Below are positions 1 through 5,297 of a stretch of DNA of 5,297 nt, in pieces. The position numbers and the translations under genes are program-made. Source of the DNA: Clostridiales bacterium UBA4821 (lineage in GTDB: Bacteria > Bacillota > Clostridia > Acetivibrionales > UBA4821); NCBI GenBank assembly GCA_002402315.1, contig DHFP01000239.1, forward strand, positions 1 to 5,297, written 5' to 3'. Positions within the stretch are counted from its first letter, which is position 1. Every line of letters starts with the position of its first letter. A model generated the notes under the pieces. That model was not told the origin of the DNA and did not search any database. It worked only from the letters and a program-made list of their open reading frames with translations.

Positions 1-305
1 TGATGGCTGGTTTTGACCTGCCGCTAAGGGCCATCCGGGAACAGGCATCAAATGCTCTGCAGTTGATCGTCCATCAGGAGCGCTATAAAGACGGTACCCG
101 CAAGATAACAAACGTTACTGAGATAACTGGCATGGAGGGAGACAAGATCTCTCTGCAGGATTTATTTATATATGAAAAAAGGGGCATCGATGACCAAGGA
201 AAGATAATTGGGCGACATGTACCCACAGGTGTTGTGCCTAAGTTTATTGATAAAATAGAATCCGCTGGTATTTTCCTGCCCCACCAGATCTTTCGCAAGA
301 GTTAG
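1..305 (+). CDS. cpaF: CpaF/TadA-family Tad pilus motor ATPase, C-terminal part (5' end outside window)
   Basis: This is the C-terminal ~100 residues of the secretion ATPase that powers Tad/Flp pilus assembly at the cytoplasmic face of the membrane. The frame is open to the left edge, so the ATG at position 3 is an internal methionine (the MAG of the MAGFDLP motif) and not a start; positions 1-2 belong to the preceding codon. Family hallmarks visible are MAGFDLP, the AIREQ helix, the DGTRK turn, the TGMEGDKISLQDLF block and the closing GVVPKFIDKI...AGIFLP segment, all typical of the last strands and helices of CpaF proteins. Walker A/B and Asp/His boxes would lie upstream and cannot be checked. 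The stop TAG at 303-305 is followed 20 nt later by tadB, the usual partner order. The family call is very secure; whether the missing part is intact is unknown. Confidence 0.95.
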   Translation, partial: MAGFDLPLRAIREQASNALQLIVHQERYKDGTRKITNVTEITGMEGDKISLQDLFIYEKRGIDDQGKIIGRHVPTGVVPKFIDKIESAGIFLPHQIFRKS

Positions 306-325
306 AAAAAGGAAAGGATCTAGAT

Positions 326-1339
326 ATGCAATATATATTTGCGTTTGGCGTCTTCGCGGTTGTTTTTTTTATAGTAATGTTTGTTTTTAATATTATTATG
401 GGAAAGCGCAGCCAATTGACACGCAGGCTCAAGGAAATCGACAAAACAGCATTACATTATGAAATAAGCGATATGAGTGTGACTTACGATAAAAATGACA
501 ATGATGTTGTATTGGAGCCGGTGATTTCCAAGGAAACTAAAAGCAGCCAATGGACTGATAAATACTTTAATTATCTCTCCGATAGGCTCAGTAAAGCCAG
601 TCTACTATACCGGCCAAAAGAATTTGTTATGCTTTCTTTTGGTTCTGCATTAGTTATAATATTATTAGCATTTGTGCTTTTTGGCAGTAGGTACCATGGT
701 TTGTACAAGGGTTTTGGATTTGGTATAATGATTTTAATTACTGGAGCATTAGGCTTTATCATTCCTAATATTTACTTGTCATTCAGAATACAAATTATAA
801 AGAGTCGTCTCAGCAGACAGGTTGGTGATATGATACTTTTGCTTTCGAATTACCTCCGGGCTGGGCATTCCTTTATTAGATCTATTGAGCTGGTGAGTTG
901 GGAACTACAATCGCCGTTAGCAGACGAGCTGAAAATATTTACTAAGGATATGAATTTAGGGGCATCTTTCACAGATGCTCTCGATGATTTGGAAAAAAGG
1001 ACTAAGGATGAAGACCTGGGGTTGGTTATAACAGCAATTCAGATTAACCACCAGATAGGCGGCAATCTATCTGAGATATTGGATAATATTAGTTTTACAA
1101 TAAGAGAAAGGCTCAGGTTAAAAGGTGAAATCAAGACACTTACTGCACAAGGACGAATGACAGCTATCGTAATCAGCTTGCTGCCCGTCGGAGTAGCTGT
1201 CATAGTATCTATCACTAATCCTGAATTTATGAGTCTTCTTTTTACTGAAAGGATTGGACAGGGATTATTAGCATTCGCCGTTTTGCTGGAATTAATTGGT
1301 ATTATGTTTATCCGAAAAATTATAGAGATCGAAGTTTAA
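326..1339 (+). CDS. tadB: Tad pilus inner-membrane platform protein TadB (T2SSF/GspF domain)
   Basis: TadB is one of two GspF-like polytopic proteins that form the membrane platform on which the CpaF ATPase acts to extrude pilin. The 337-residue length fits the family. Hydrophobic segments are visible at about residues 4-25, 101-119, 131-150, 277-296 and 311-330. The T2SSF domain spans roughly 168-295, with the signature LLLSNYLRAGHSFIRSIELV, a DALDDLEKRTKDEDL helix, the IGGNLSEILDNI block (the conserved GG), a TIRERLRLKGEIKTLTAQGR stretch and a closing LLP in the next membrane helix. Residues 40-95, between the first helix and the rest, are charged and variable and probably cytoplasmic. The ATG at 326 is preceded by a GGAAAGGA ribosome site about 7 nt upstream. 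The gene lies 20 nt after cpaF and 14 nt before tadC, so it is almost certainly co-transcribed with both. Confidence 0.95.
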   Translation: MQYIFAFGVFAVVFFIVMFVFNIIMGKRSQLTRRLKEIDKTALHYEISDMSVTYDKNDNDVVLEPVISKETKSSQWTDKYFNYLSDRLSKASLLYRPKEFVMLSFGSALVIILLAFVLFGSRYHGLYKGFGFGIMILITGALGFIIPNIYLSFRIQIIKSRLSRQVGDMILLLSNYLRAGHSFIRSIELVSWELQSPLADELKIFTKDMNLGASFTDALDDLEKRTKDEDLGLVITAIQINHQIGGNLSEILDNISFTIRERLRLKGEIKTLTAQGRMTAIVISLLPVGVAVIVSITNPEFMSLLFTERIGQGLLAFAVLLELIGIMFIRKIIEIEV

Positions 1340-1345
1340 AGGAGG
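1338..1345 (+). promoter_or_regulatory. Ribosome binding site of tadC, overlapping the tadB stop codon
   Basis: AAAGGAGG begins inside the TAA stop codon of tadB (1337-1339) and lies 8 nt before a TTG codon at 1354. This near-perfect anti-16S match fixes the TTG as the tadC start, since no ATG or GTG lies suitably placed. The overlap suggests ribosomes finishing tadB can reload on tadC, keeping the two platform subunits in balance. Confidence 0.85.
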
Positions 1346-1353
1346 CAGTATAA

Positions 1354-2271
1354 TTGAATTATTTGTTTTCATTTTTTATATTTCTTTTTTTTCTGATACT
1401 AATACTGCTAATTGTTCAAATATTAAATACAAATGAGGCAAAAATCAGATCGAGGCTTAAGCTAATCACAGAGACGATTATGATTGGAGATGAAGATCAG
1501 CCTCTAAATTTACCATTTAAGTTAAGAATAATAAAGCCCTTGGAATCTAAGTTTATTGGATATTTCAGTAGTTTATTGCCGACTAACCTTAGGACAATTG
1601 TTGATAAAAAGCTGCTGCAGTGTGGAAATCCCAAGGGTTTGAAAGCAAGCACATTCCTATCGTGGGTTATTGTAGTAGCACTAGCAATTATTATTATGTG
1701 GTTATTCGGATCATTGTCATTTGGATTAGGTATCATCAACACGATTAAAGGTATTCTGGTAATCTTATTATTAGCTGTAATAGTGCCATACCTCTGGCTG
1801 AACACAGCAACTGCTAAAAGAATAAAAGCTATTGAAATGTCACTGCCAGACGTTATTGACCTGCTTGTAATAAGTGTAGAAGCTGGTTTGGGATTTGACA
1901 TGGCTTTATCAAAGGTTATTGAAAAAATCAAGGGGCCTCTGGTAGATGAGTTTGCCAAAGCGCTGAATGAGATTAAAATGGGTAAGACCAGGCAGGCTGC
2001 TTTAAAAGACATGTCCACCAGAGTGGGTTCGGAAAATCTACATTCCTTTTTGACCATGATCATCCAAAGCACGGTTATGGGTTTTGCCATAGGCCCTATC
2101 TTGCGCATCCAATCAGACACTATGCGCGTAGCACGGCGGCAGAGAGCCGAGGAGATGGCTATGAAGGCGCCGATCAAGATGGTATTTCCGCTAGTATTTT
2201 GTATTTTCCCGGCCTTGTTTATTGTCATATTAGGTCCAGCAGTTATTAGAATCATGAATAGCGGCTTGTAA
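1354..2271 (+). CDS. tadC: Tad pilus inner-membrane platform protein TadC (T2SSF/GspF domain)
   Basis: TadC is the second GspF-like platform subunit, thought to pair with TadB in the membrane base of the pilus machine. The 305-residue length is normal. Translation most likely starts at TTG 1354, giving an N-terminal membrane helix (about 3-23), then a soluble stretch, a helical hairpin near 102-149 and a final membrane segment near 275-298. The T2SSF domain runs from about 165. It shows the TadC signature LPDVIDLLVISVEAGLGFDMAL, the KTRQAALKDMSTRV helix, the FLTMIIQSTVMGFAIGPIL segment, and the very typical RQRAEEMAMKAPIKMVFPL followed by FPALFIVILGPA. The RIQSDTMR...RRQRAEE stretch is the basic helix preceding the last membrane span in this family. 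It sits 14 nt after tadB and 34 nt before the VWA gene. A separate identity from TadB is clear from the LPD and KAPIKM motifs. Confidence 0.95.
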   Translation: MNYLFSFFIFLFFLILILLIVQILNTNEAKIRSRLKLITETIMIGDEDQPLNLPFKLRIIKPLESKFIGYFSSLLPTNLRTIVDKKLLQCGNPKGLKASTFLSWVIVVALAIIIMWLFGSLSFGLGIINTIKGILVILLLAVIVPYLWLNTATAKRIKAIEMSLPDVIDLLVISVEAGLGFDMALSKVIEKIKGPLVDEFAKALNEIKMGKTRQAALKDMSTRVGSENLHSFLTMIIQSTVMGFAIGPILRIQSDTMRVARRQRAEEMAMKAPIKMVFPLVFCIFPALFIVILGPAVIRIMNSGL

Positions 2272-2305
2272 AATAAGCATAACACTTCTAACAGGGGTTA
2301 AATAT

Positions 2306-3877
2306 ATGAGAAGAAATATCATATTGTGTATCGCTTTATTTTTTGTCGGCCTAATATTTGTTATATTGCCGTCAAACGGAGAGGTGCAGGAACGAAATGC
2401 CAGTGGTTTGGCTGTTGCATTAATCATTGACAGCTCTGGCAGTATGAAAGACAATGATCCGAATAAGGTCAGAATAGAAGCTGCAAAAAAAGTTATAACA
2501 CTGCTCGGTGAGAATGATCAGGTAACTGTTGTTGAATTTTCTGACCGGGCTTCTGTATTAATTCCCATAAGGATTATCGGAAACCAGACTTCACGTAACG
2601 ATATTATATCCAAACTGTCAACTATTGGAGAAAAAGGCGACACTGATATCAAGGGTGGGTTAGAAAACGCTCTTGCTGAGCTGTCTAAAGCGGATAGCAT
2701 CAAAAAGAAAGTAGCCATTCTGCTCTCTGACGGGGAACCGGATCTGCCTCCTCTGGTTCAGGATAAGCAGAAAATGACTGCGTACCTGGCAGACATAGAT
2801 AAGATCGCTGGTGATTACAAAACACGAGGCTGGACTGTAAATAGCATTGCCCTGCAAAAAGTGGCGGCGGGACAAACACTGCAAAAAATATCTCAAATTA
2901 CCGGAGGGGAATATTTTTTTGTTAAAGACGCCGCTGAACTGACGAAATTTTTCCAGTCTATCATGCTGGTGCAAAAATATTCGGAGGAAGAAAAGCCTCA
3001 GATATCGTATAATTTTGAAAACAGGGGATATAAGGTCGGTGAAAAAATCCCTGTTTTCGCCAGTTTAAAAGTTGGAAACGACATACTGGTACCAGGTCCA
3101 CACCTCAAGCTGAACAAGTTTTTCCTGACGTCTAATTACGCGGGGCAGGAACCATTAATTATTAATATGCTTGATGACGGTCTAGCCTCTTCAGGTGATC
3201 TGCAGGCTGGAGACGGTACTTTTTCAGCGCTGGCAGAGTGTACACTTAAGGGTGAAGTTGCCTTAACAGTAGCAGCGCAGGGCAGTTACCGTGAACAGGC
3301 TGTAAATTTGCAGGCAGACCTTGGCTTGGTTCAAATAAAACCACAATTTTCAACAATGGAAAAGCTTGCAATAGACATAAAGGGTTTTGCAGTGAAAAAC
3401 CAGCAAAATATATTAATGGTATTTGCTGTTATTGTTGCTATTATTATTTTGGCCGTCCTTTATTTACGTAAGAATAAAAGAGATATGACGAAAATTAGTG
3501 GCCATCTCAAGTACTGGATTGAGGGATCTGGTGACGTTTCCGAGCCTGATGTATTGGATCTGGCTTGGGTTAATAAGAGCGAGATACTCATCAGTACGGA
3601 AAAAGATCCTGAAGTAGATTTTGTAGTACCTATGCTAAAACGACCTTTTTCAGTAAAAATAAAAAAATTCACTGGGAAGCATGCCAATGCTGATGACGTC
3701 AAGGAATTCAACTTGATCGGTTCTTCATTATACTACTGGGTGATTTGCCTGCCGGGCATATATATGATATCAAACGGCATGCCGAAAAGCCGGCAGCAGA
3801 TATTTCATGAGGATGAGTTCACCGTTGGTGGTTATACCTTTAAATTTATATGTAAAGAAGCTAAGGGTAAAAAATGA
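2306..3877 (+). CDS. Membrane-anchored von Willebrand factor A domain protein with cytoplasmic beta-rich tail, Tad-operon associated
   Basis: This 523-residue protein has a modular plan. Residues 1-25 form a hydrophobic signal or anchor sequence (RRN then IILCIALFFVGLIFVIL). A VWA domain covers about 35-222 with a complete MIDAS metal site: D42, S44 and S46 of DSSGS, T113 in GDTDI, and D142 in LLSDGEPD. Residues ~230-345 look like a beta-sandwich carrying the acidic D290-D291-G...D298...G302-D303-G304 pattern seen next to VWA domains in other surface proteins. A membrane helix lies at about 368-387, followed by basic RKNKR, so residues 388-523 should be cytoplasmic. That tail is strand-rich and ends in a segment like the close of an FHA domain (NG...EDEFTVGGYTFKF), but the assignment is weak. 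ATG 2306 has AGGGG 8 nt upstream. Its position directly after tadC suggests a pilus-linked adhesin, pilin-interacting scaffold or assembly factor. It is not a classical TadG, which joins a TadE-like N-terminus to VWA. The exact function is unknown. Confidence 0.85.
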   Translation: MRRNIILCIALFFVGLIFVILPSNGEVQERNASGLAVALIIDSSGSMKDNDPNKVRIEAAKKVITLLGENDQVTVVEFSDRASVLIPIRIIGNQTSRNDIISKLSTIGEKGDTDIKGGLENALAELSKADSIKKKVAILLSDGEPDLPPLVQDKQKMTAYLADIDKIAGDYKTRGWTVNSIALQKVAAGQTLQKISQITGGEYFFVKDAAELTKFFQSIMLVQKYSEEEKPQISYNFENRGYKVGEKIPVFASLKVGNDILVPGPHLKLNKFFLTSNYAGQEPLIINMLDDGLASSGDLQAGDGTFSALAECTLKGEVALTVAAQGSYREQAVNLQADLGLVQIKPQFSTMEKLAIDIKGFAVKNQQNILMVFAVIVAIIILAVLYLRKNKRDMTKISGHLKYWIEGSGDVSEPDVLDLAWVNKSEILISTEKDPEVDFVVPMLKRPFSVKIKKFTGKHANADDVKEFNLIGSSLYYWVICLPGIYMISNGMPKSRQQIFHEDEFTVGGYTFKFICKEAKGKK

Positions 3878-3904
3878 TCATTGATATTAATTAGATTTAT
3901 AAAT

Positions 3905-3909
3905 GGAGG
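3905..3909 (+). promoter_or_regulatory. Ribosome binding site deciding the start of the DUF192 gene
   Basis: GGAGG lies inside an upstream in-frame ATG (3903-3905, reading ATGGAGG) and 5 nt before an in-frame TTG at 3915. An ATG that overlaps the ribosome site cannot use it, and no purine-rich motif precedes the ATG, so TTG 3915 is the better start. Confidence 0.65.
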
Positions 3910-3914
3910 TTGGA

Positions 3915-4268
3915 TTGTACTATTGTTTAAAAAATATCACTAAAAATAATATAGTCGCAAGTAAAATAATTATAGCAGATAAATTCTTGACACGAATGCG
4001 TGGCCTAATGGGCAGAAGAGAGCTCGAAGAAAATGAAGGTTTGCTGCTGGCACCCTGCAATGCTGTCCATATGATGTTTATGCGTTTCCCAATAGATGTA
4101 ATATTTCTTGACAAGGATTTCGTGGTTGTTAAAATAATGGATAAGTTAAAACCTTGGCGGGTTTCCCCAGTTGTACGAGACGCTTATCAGGTAATCGAAT
4201 TGAAGGCTGGTAACGCGATAGAAAAGGGAATTAATATTGGTGATAAATTATCAGTTATCAGGGGCTAG
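3915..4268 (+). CDS. DUF192 family protein, last gene of the Tad operon
   Basis: This small protein (117 residues from TTG 3915; 121 if started at ATG 3903) belongs to the DUF192 family, which has no agreed biochemical role. Family features are the TRMRGLMGR motif (residues ~26-34), the EGLLLAPCNAVHMMFMRFPI segment, which matches the family's 'W/H-M-x-x-x-x-P-ID-x-I-F-L-D' core with DVIFLD, and the closing VIELKAGNAIEKGINIGDKL block. A typical member is about 110-160 residues, so it is full length. There is no signal peptide or membrane helix, so it should be cytoplasmic, unlike the many secreted DUF192 proteins. C48 and H52 sit in the conserved core. It lies 37 nt after the VWA gene and before the terminator, so it is probably the promoter-distal gene of the Tad transcript. 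Linkage to Tad genes suggests a part in pilus assembly, but this is inference. Family certain, function unknown. Confidence 0.88.
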   Translation: MYYCLKNITKNNIVASKIIIADKFLTRMRGLMGRRELEENEGLLLAPCNAVHMMFMRFPIDVIFLDKDFVVVKIMDKLKPWRVSPVVRDAYQVIELKAGNAIEKGINIGDKLSVIRG

Positions 4269-4274
4269 TATTTT

Positions 4275-4308
4275 GTTTATCATAAAGCTAAGTTTATCAT
4301 AAAGCTAA
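4275..4308 (+). repeat. Perfect tandem duplication of a 17-bp unit
   Basis: The unit GTTTATCATAAAGCTAA occurs twice head to tail (4275-4291 and 4292-4308) with no mismatch and no third copy; the bases just outside break the periodicity. It lies 6 nt after the DUF192 stop codon and before the terminator. A recent replication-slippage duplication is the simplest explanation; a two-site binding element cannot be excluded. Confidence 0.9.
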
Positions 4309-4329
4309 AATTCAATATAATGAAAAATT

Positions 4330-4363
4330 AAGCCCTTCGAATTTGTAAATACACGAAGGGCTT
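4330..4363. terminator. Bidirectional rho-independent terminator between converging genes
   Basis: A 10-bp perfect stem pairs AAGCCCTTCG (4330-4339) with CGAAGGGCTT (4354-4363) around a 14-nt AT-rich loop. On the plus strand it is followed by TATTTAA, a weak U-tract, which would end the Tad transcript. On the minus strand the stem is followed by AATTTTTC, giving a five-U run after the stem, which would end the glycosyltransferase transcript whose stop codon is about 50 nt away. Serving two converging genes from one hairpin is common in compact genomes. Confidence 0.88.
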
Positions 4364-4370
4364 TATTTAA

Positions 4371-4378
4371 AAAGGAGG
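4371..4378 (+). other. Orphan Shine-Dalgarno-like sequence with no gene behind it
   Basis: AAAGGAGG is a strong ribosome-site match on the plus strand just after the terminator. The next 30 nt hold no ATG, and a TTG at about 4398 reads only TTG AAA ACA TAA. On the minus strand it is just downstream of the glycosyltransferase stop. It may be the remnant of a gene removed by rearrangement, or chance in purine-rich sequence. Confidence 0.3.
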
Positions 4379-4412
4379 AAATTTAAATACTCTATATTTG
4401 AAAACATAATAT

Positions 4413-5297
4413 TTATTTATCTGAATTTAAAGGGAATAAACGTTTTTTGTATTGCAATAAGATAGTTAACAGCACTGGCAGCAAGACTAAAACATAAGTA
4501 ATTGATTTATCAATGTTAACTTCTCCGAAAGCCAAAGTGAGAGTGTAACATGGCAGCAGGATTATTGTTTGAATCATAACGGTTTTTGCCCATCGATGGT
4601 ATGGGGTTATGGCAGTCACTGCCAACGGCCAGATATAATACCAACGGTGAACCATATAAGCGCCAAACAACAAGTAGGCAAGGATACCCAGGCCAATAGT
4701 TATGTTTAATGCTCCCATATTTACCATACTTTGCTTTCGCCATAAAATATAATACCATAATAGAAAAATAATTAGACCGACTGCGCGGGCAAATGGTAAT
4801 AAACGCTCACCAGCCAGGGCATAAGCCAGAGATGCAAAAGAAAAATTCAGAATTCCACCTGCCGAGATTTGCATAACATCCAGCAAATTTACATTAGCTA
4901 ACCTGTAGAATAAAGCAGAAATCAAGACCACTATTGCCGCTCCTAATCCAGCAAAGAATAGACCTCTTTCCTTGAAGGCGCGTAAAATAATAAAAGGCAA
5001 TGTAAGCATTGCTGTAAATTTAAAAGAAACTGCCGTGCCTAATGCAATACATCCTTTCATAGTTCGCTTTTGAAACACAAGAAATAGAGATAACACTAGA
5101 AGTAATATTGCCGTCCCATCATTGTGCGCATTTGCCACAAGTTCAAAAATAGCAAGTGGATTCATCCCATAAATAATCGCAGCGCGTGATCCGCTGCCCT
5201 CTGCGAGCACTTCTGCAGCCTTATAAATAGTAACCGTTATCAACAGATGTATTATCAGACCAAGAGCTTTGAAACTGATAATAAAAGGTATTAGACC
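4413..5297 (-). CDS. Polytopic GT-C-fold glycosyltransferase, GT87/MptB-like (N-terminus outside window)
   Basis: This integral membrane protein runs on the minus strand from the right edge to a TAA at 4413-4415, giving 294 visible residues. The frame is open to the last base, so the TTG at 5243 is only an internal codon and the true start lies outside. About nine hydrophobic segments are visible. The segment GMNPLAIFELVANAHNDG (NP at about 46-47, HND at about 58-60) matches the NP...HND pattern of GT-C transferases that use polyprenyl-phosphate sugars, such as GT87 and MptB-type mannosyltransferases. It is followed by a membrane helix with the SFKFTAMLTLPFI pattern, where a Lys precedes a Pro-containing helix, also typical. 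The C-terminus ends in a basic tail (QYKKRLFPLN). The catalytic Asp expected in the first extracytoplasmic loop of GT-C enzymes is not in the visible part. Sugar and acceptor are unknown; a role in cell-envelope glycan synthesis is inferred. It converges on the Tad operon and is likely independent of it. Confidence 0.75.
   Translation of the reverse strand, partial: GLIPFIISFKALGLIIHLLITVTIYKAAEVLAEGSGSRAAIIYGMNPLAIFELVANAHNDGTAILLLVLSLFLVFQKRTMKGCIALGTAVSFKFTAMLTLPFIILRAFKERGLFFAGLGAAIVVLISALFYRLANVNLLDVMQISAGGILNFSFASLAYALAGERLLPFARAVGLIIFLLWYYILWRKQSMVNMGALNITIGLGILAYLLFGAYMVHRWYYIWPLAVTAITPYHRWAKTVMIQTIILLPCYTLTLAFGEVNIDKSITYVLVLLPVLLTILLQYKKRLFPLNSDK

Noticed and set aside
1349..1354. 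TATAAT just before tadC as a promoter -10 box
   Set aside because: No TTGACA-like -35 lies about 17 nt upstream, and the hexamer ends in the start codon, so it would give a near-leaderless transcript despite a strong ribosome site.
1497..2285. A 262-codon open frame on the minus strand opposite tadC
   Set aside because: It lies fully antisense to a gene with unmistakable TadC motifs, its translation shows no recognisable domain, and no ribosome site precedes it. It is a shadow of the tadC codon pattern.
2306..2335. Lipoprotein signal for the VWA protein (Cys at residue 8)
   Set aside because: The Cys sits inside the hydrophobic core only eight residues in, without a lipobox at the end of a signal peptide.
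2660..2974. A 104-codon open frame on the minus strand inside the VWA gene
   Set aside because: It is antisense to the conserved VWA domain, with no family match or ribosome site.
3881..3904. Internal promoter (TTGATA ... TATAAA) before the DUF192 gene
   Set aside because: The spacing between the boxes is about 12 nt, too short for a standard promoter; read-through from the VWA gene is simpler.
4269..4412. CRISPR array or attachment site in the intergenic region
   Set aside because: The two 17-bp repeats are directly adjacent with no spacer, and there is no tRNA gene, integrase or cas gene in the window.
4516..4758. An 80-codon minus-strand frame within the glycosyltransferase gene
   Set aside because: It overlaps the membrane protein in another frame, and its translation lacks the even hydrophobic pattern and motifs of a real gene.

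Overview
The window is AT-rich with strong AAAGGAGG-type Shine-Dalgarno sequences, two likely TTG starts and tightly packed genes. It looks like a chromosomal segment from a low-GC Gram-positive bacterium, most plausibly an anaerobic Firmicute/Clostridia-type organism. That placement is an inference from style and gene content; no rRNA or other marker gene is present.

Plus strand, 1-4268: the distal part of a Tad (Flp-type, type IVb) pilus or type II secretion-like operon. It holds the C-terminal ~100 residues of the CpaF/TadA motor ATPase (cut by the left edge), the inner-membrane platform proteins TadB and TadC, a large membrane-anchored von Willebrand factor A (VWA) protein with a complete MIDAS metal site, and a small cytoplasmic DUF192 protein. 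Gaps between genes are about 14-37 nt and no internal promoter was found, so these are most likely one transcript. CpaF would hydrolyse ATP against the TadB/TadC platform to assemble or retract a pilus. The VWA protein would display an adhesin-like or protein-binding head outside the cell, carried by a beta-sandwich stalk and one transmembrane helix, with a beta-rich, possibly FHA-like, tail in the cytoplasm. No prepilin, TadE/F, prepilin peptidase, CpaB or CpaE gene lies inside the window; some may lie upstream of the left edge.

Intergenic 4269-4412: a perfect 17-bp tandem duplication, a GC-rich hairpin that works as a terminator for both converging transcripts, and a Shine-Dalgarno-like AAAGGAGG with no gene behind it.

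Minus strand, 5297-4413: a polytopic membrane protein, open through the right edge, with NP and HND motifs typical of GT-C-fold polyprenyl-phosphate-sugar-dependent glycosyltransferases (GT87/MptB-like). It converges on the Tad operon and is probably a separate transcription unit in envelope glycan synthesis.

The most unusual element is the VWA protein with its cytoplasmic tail, together with the DUF192 gene, placed directly after tadC where pseudopilin genes are often found.
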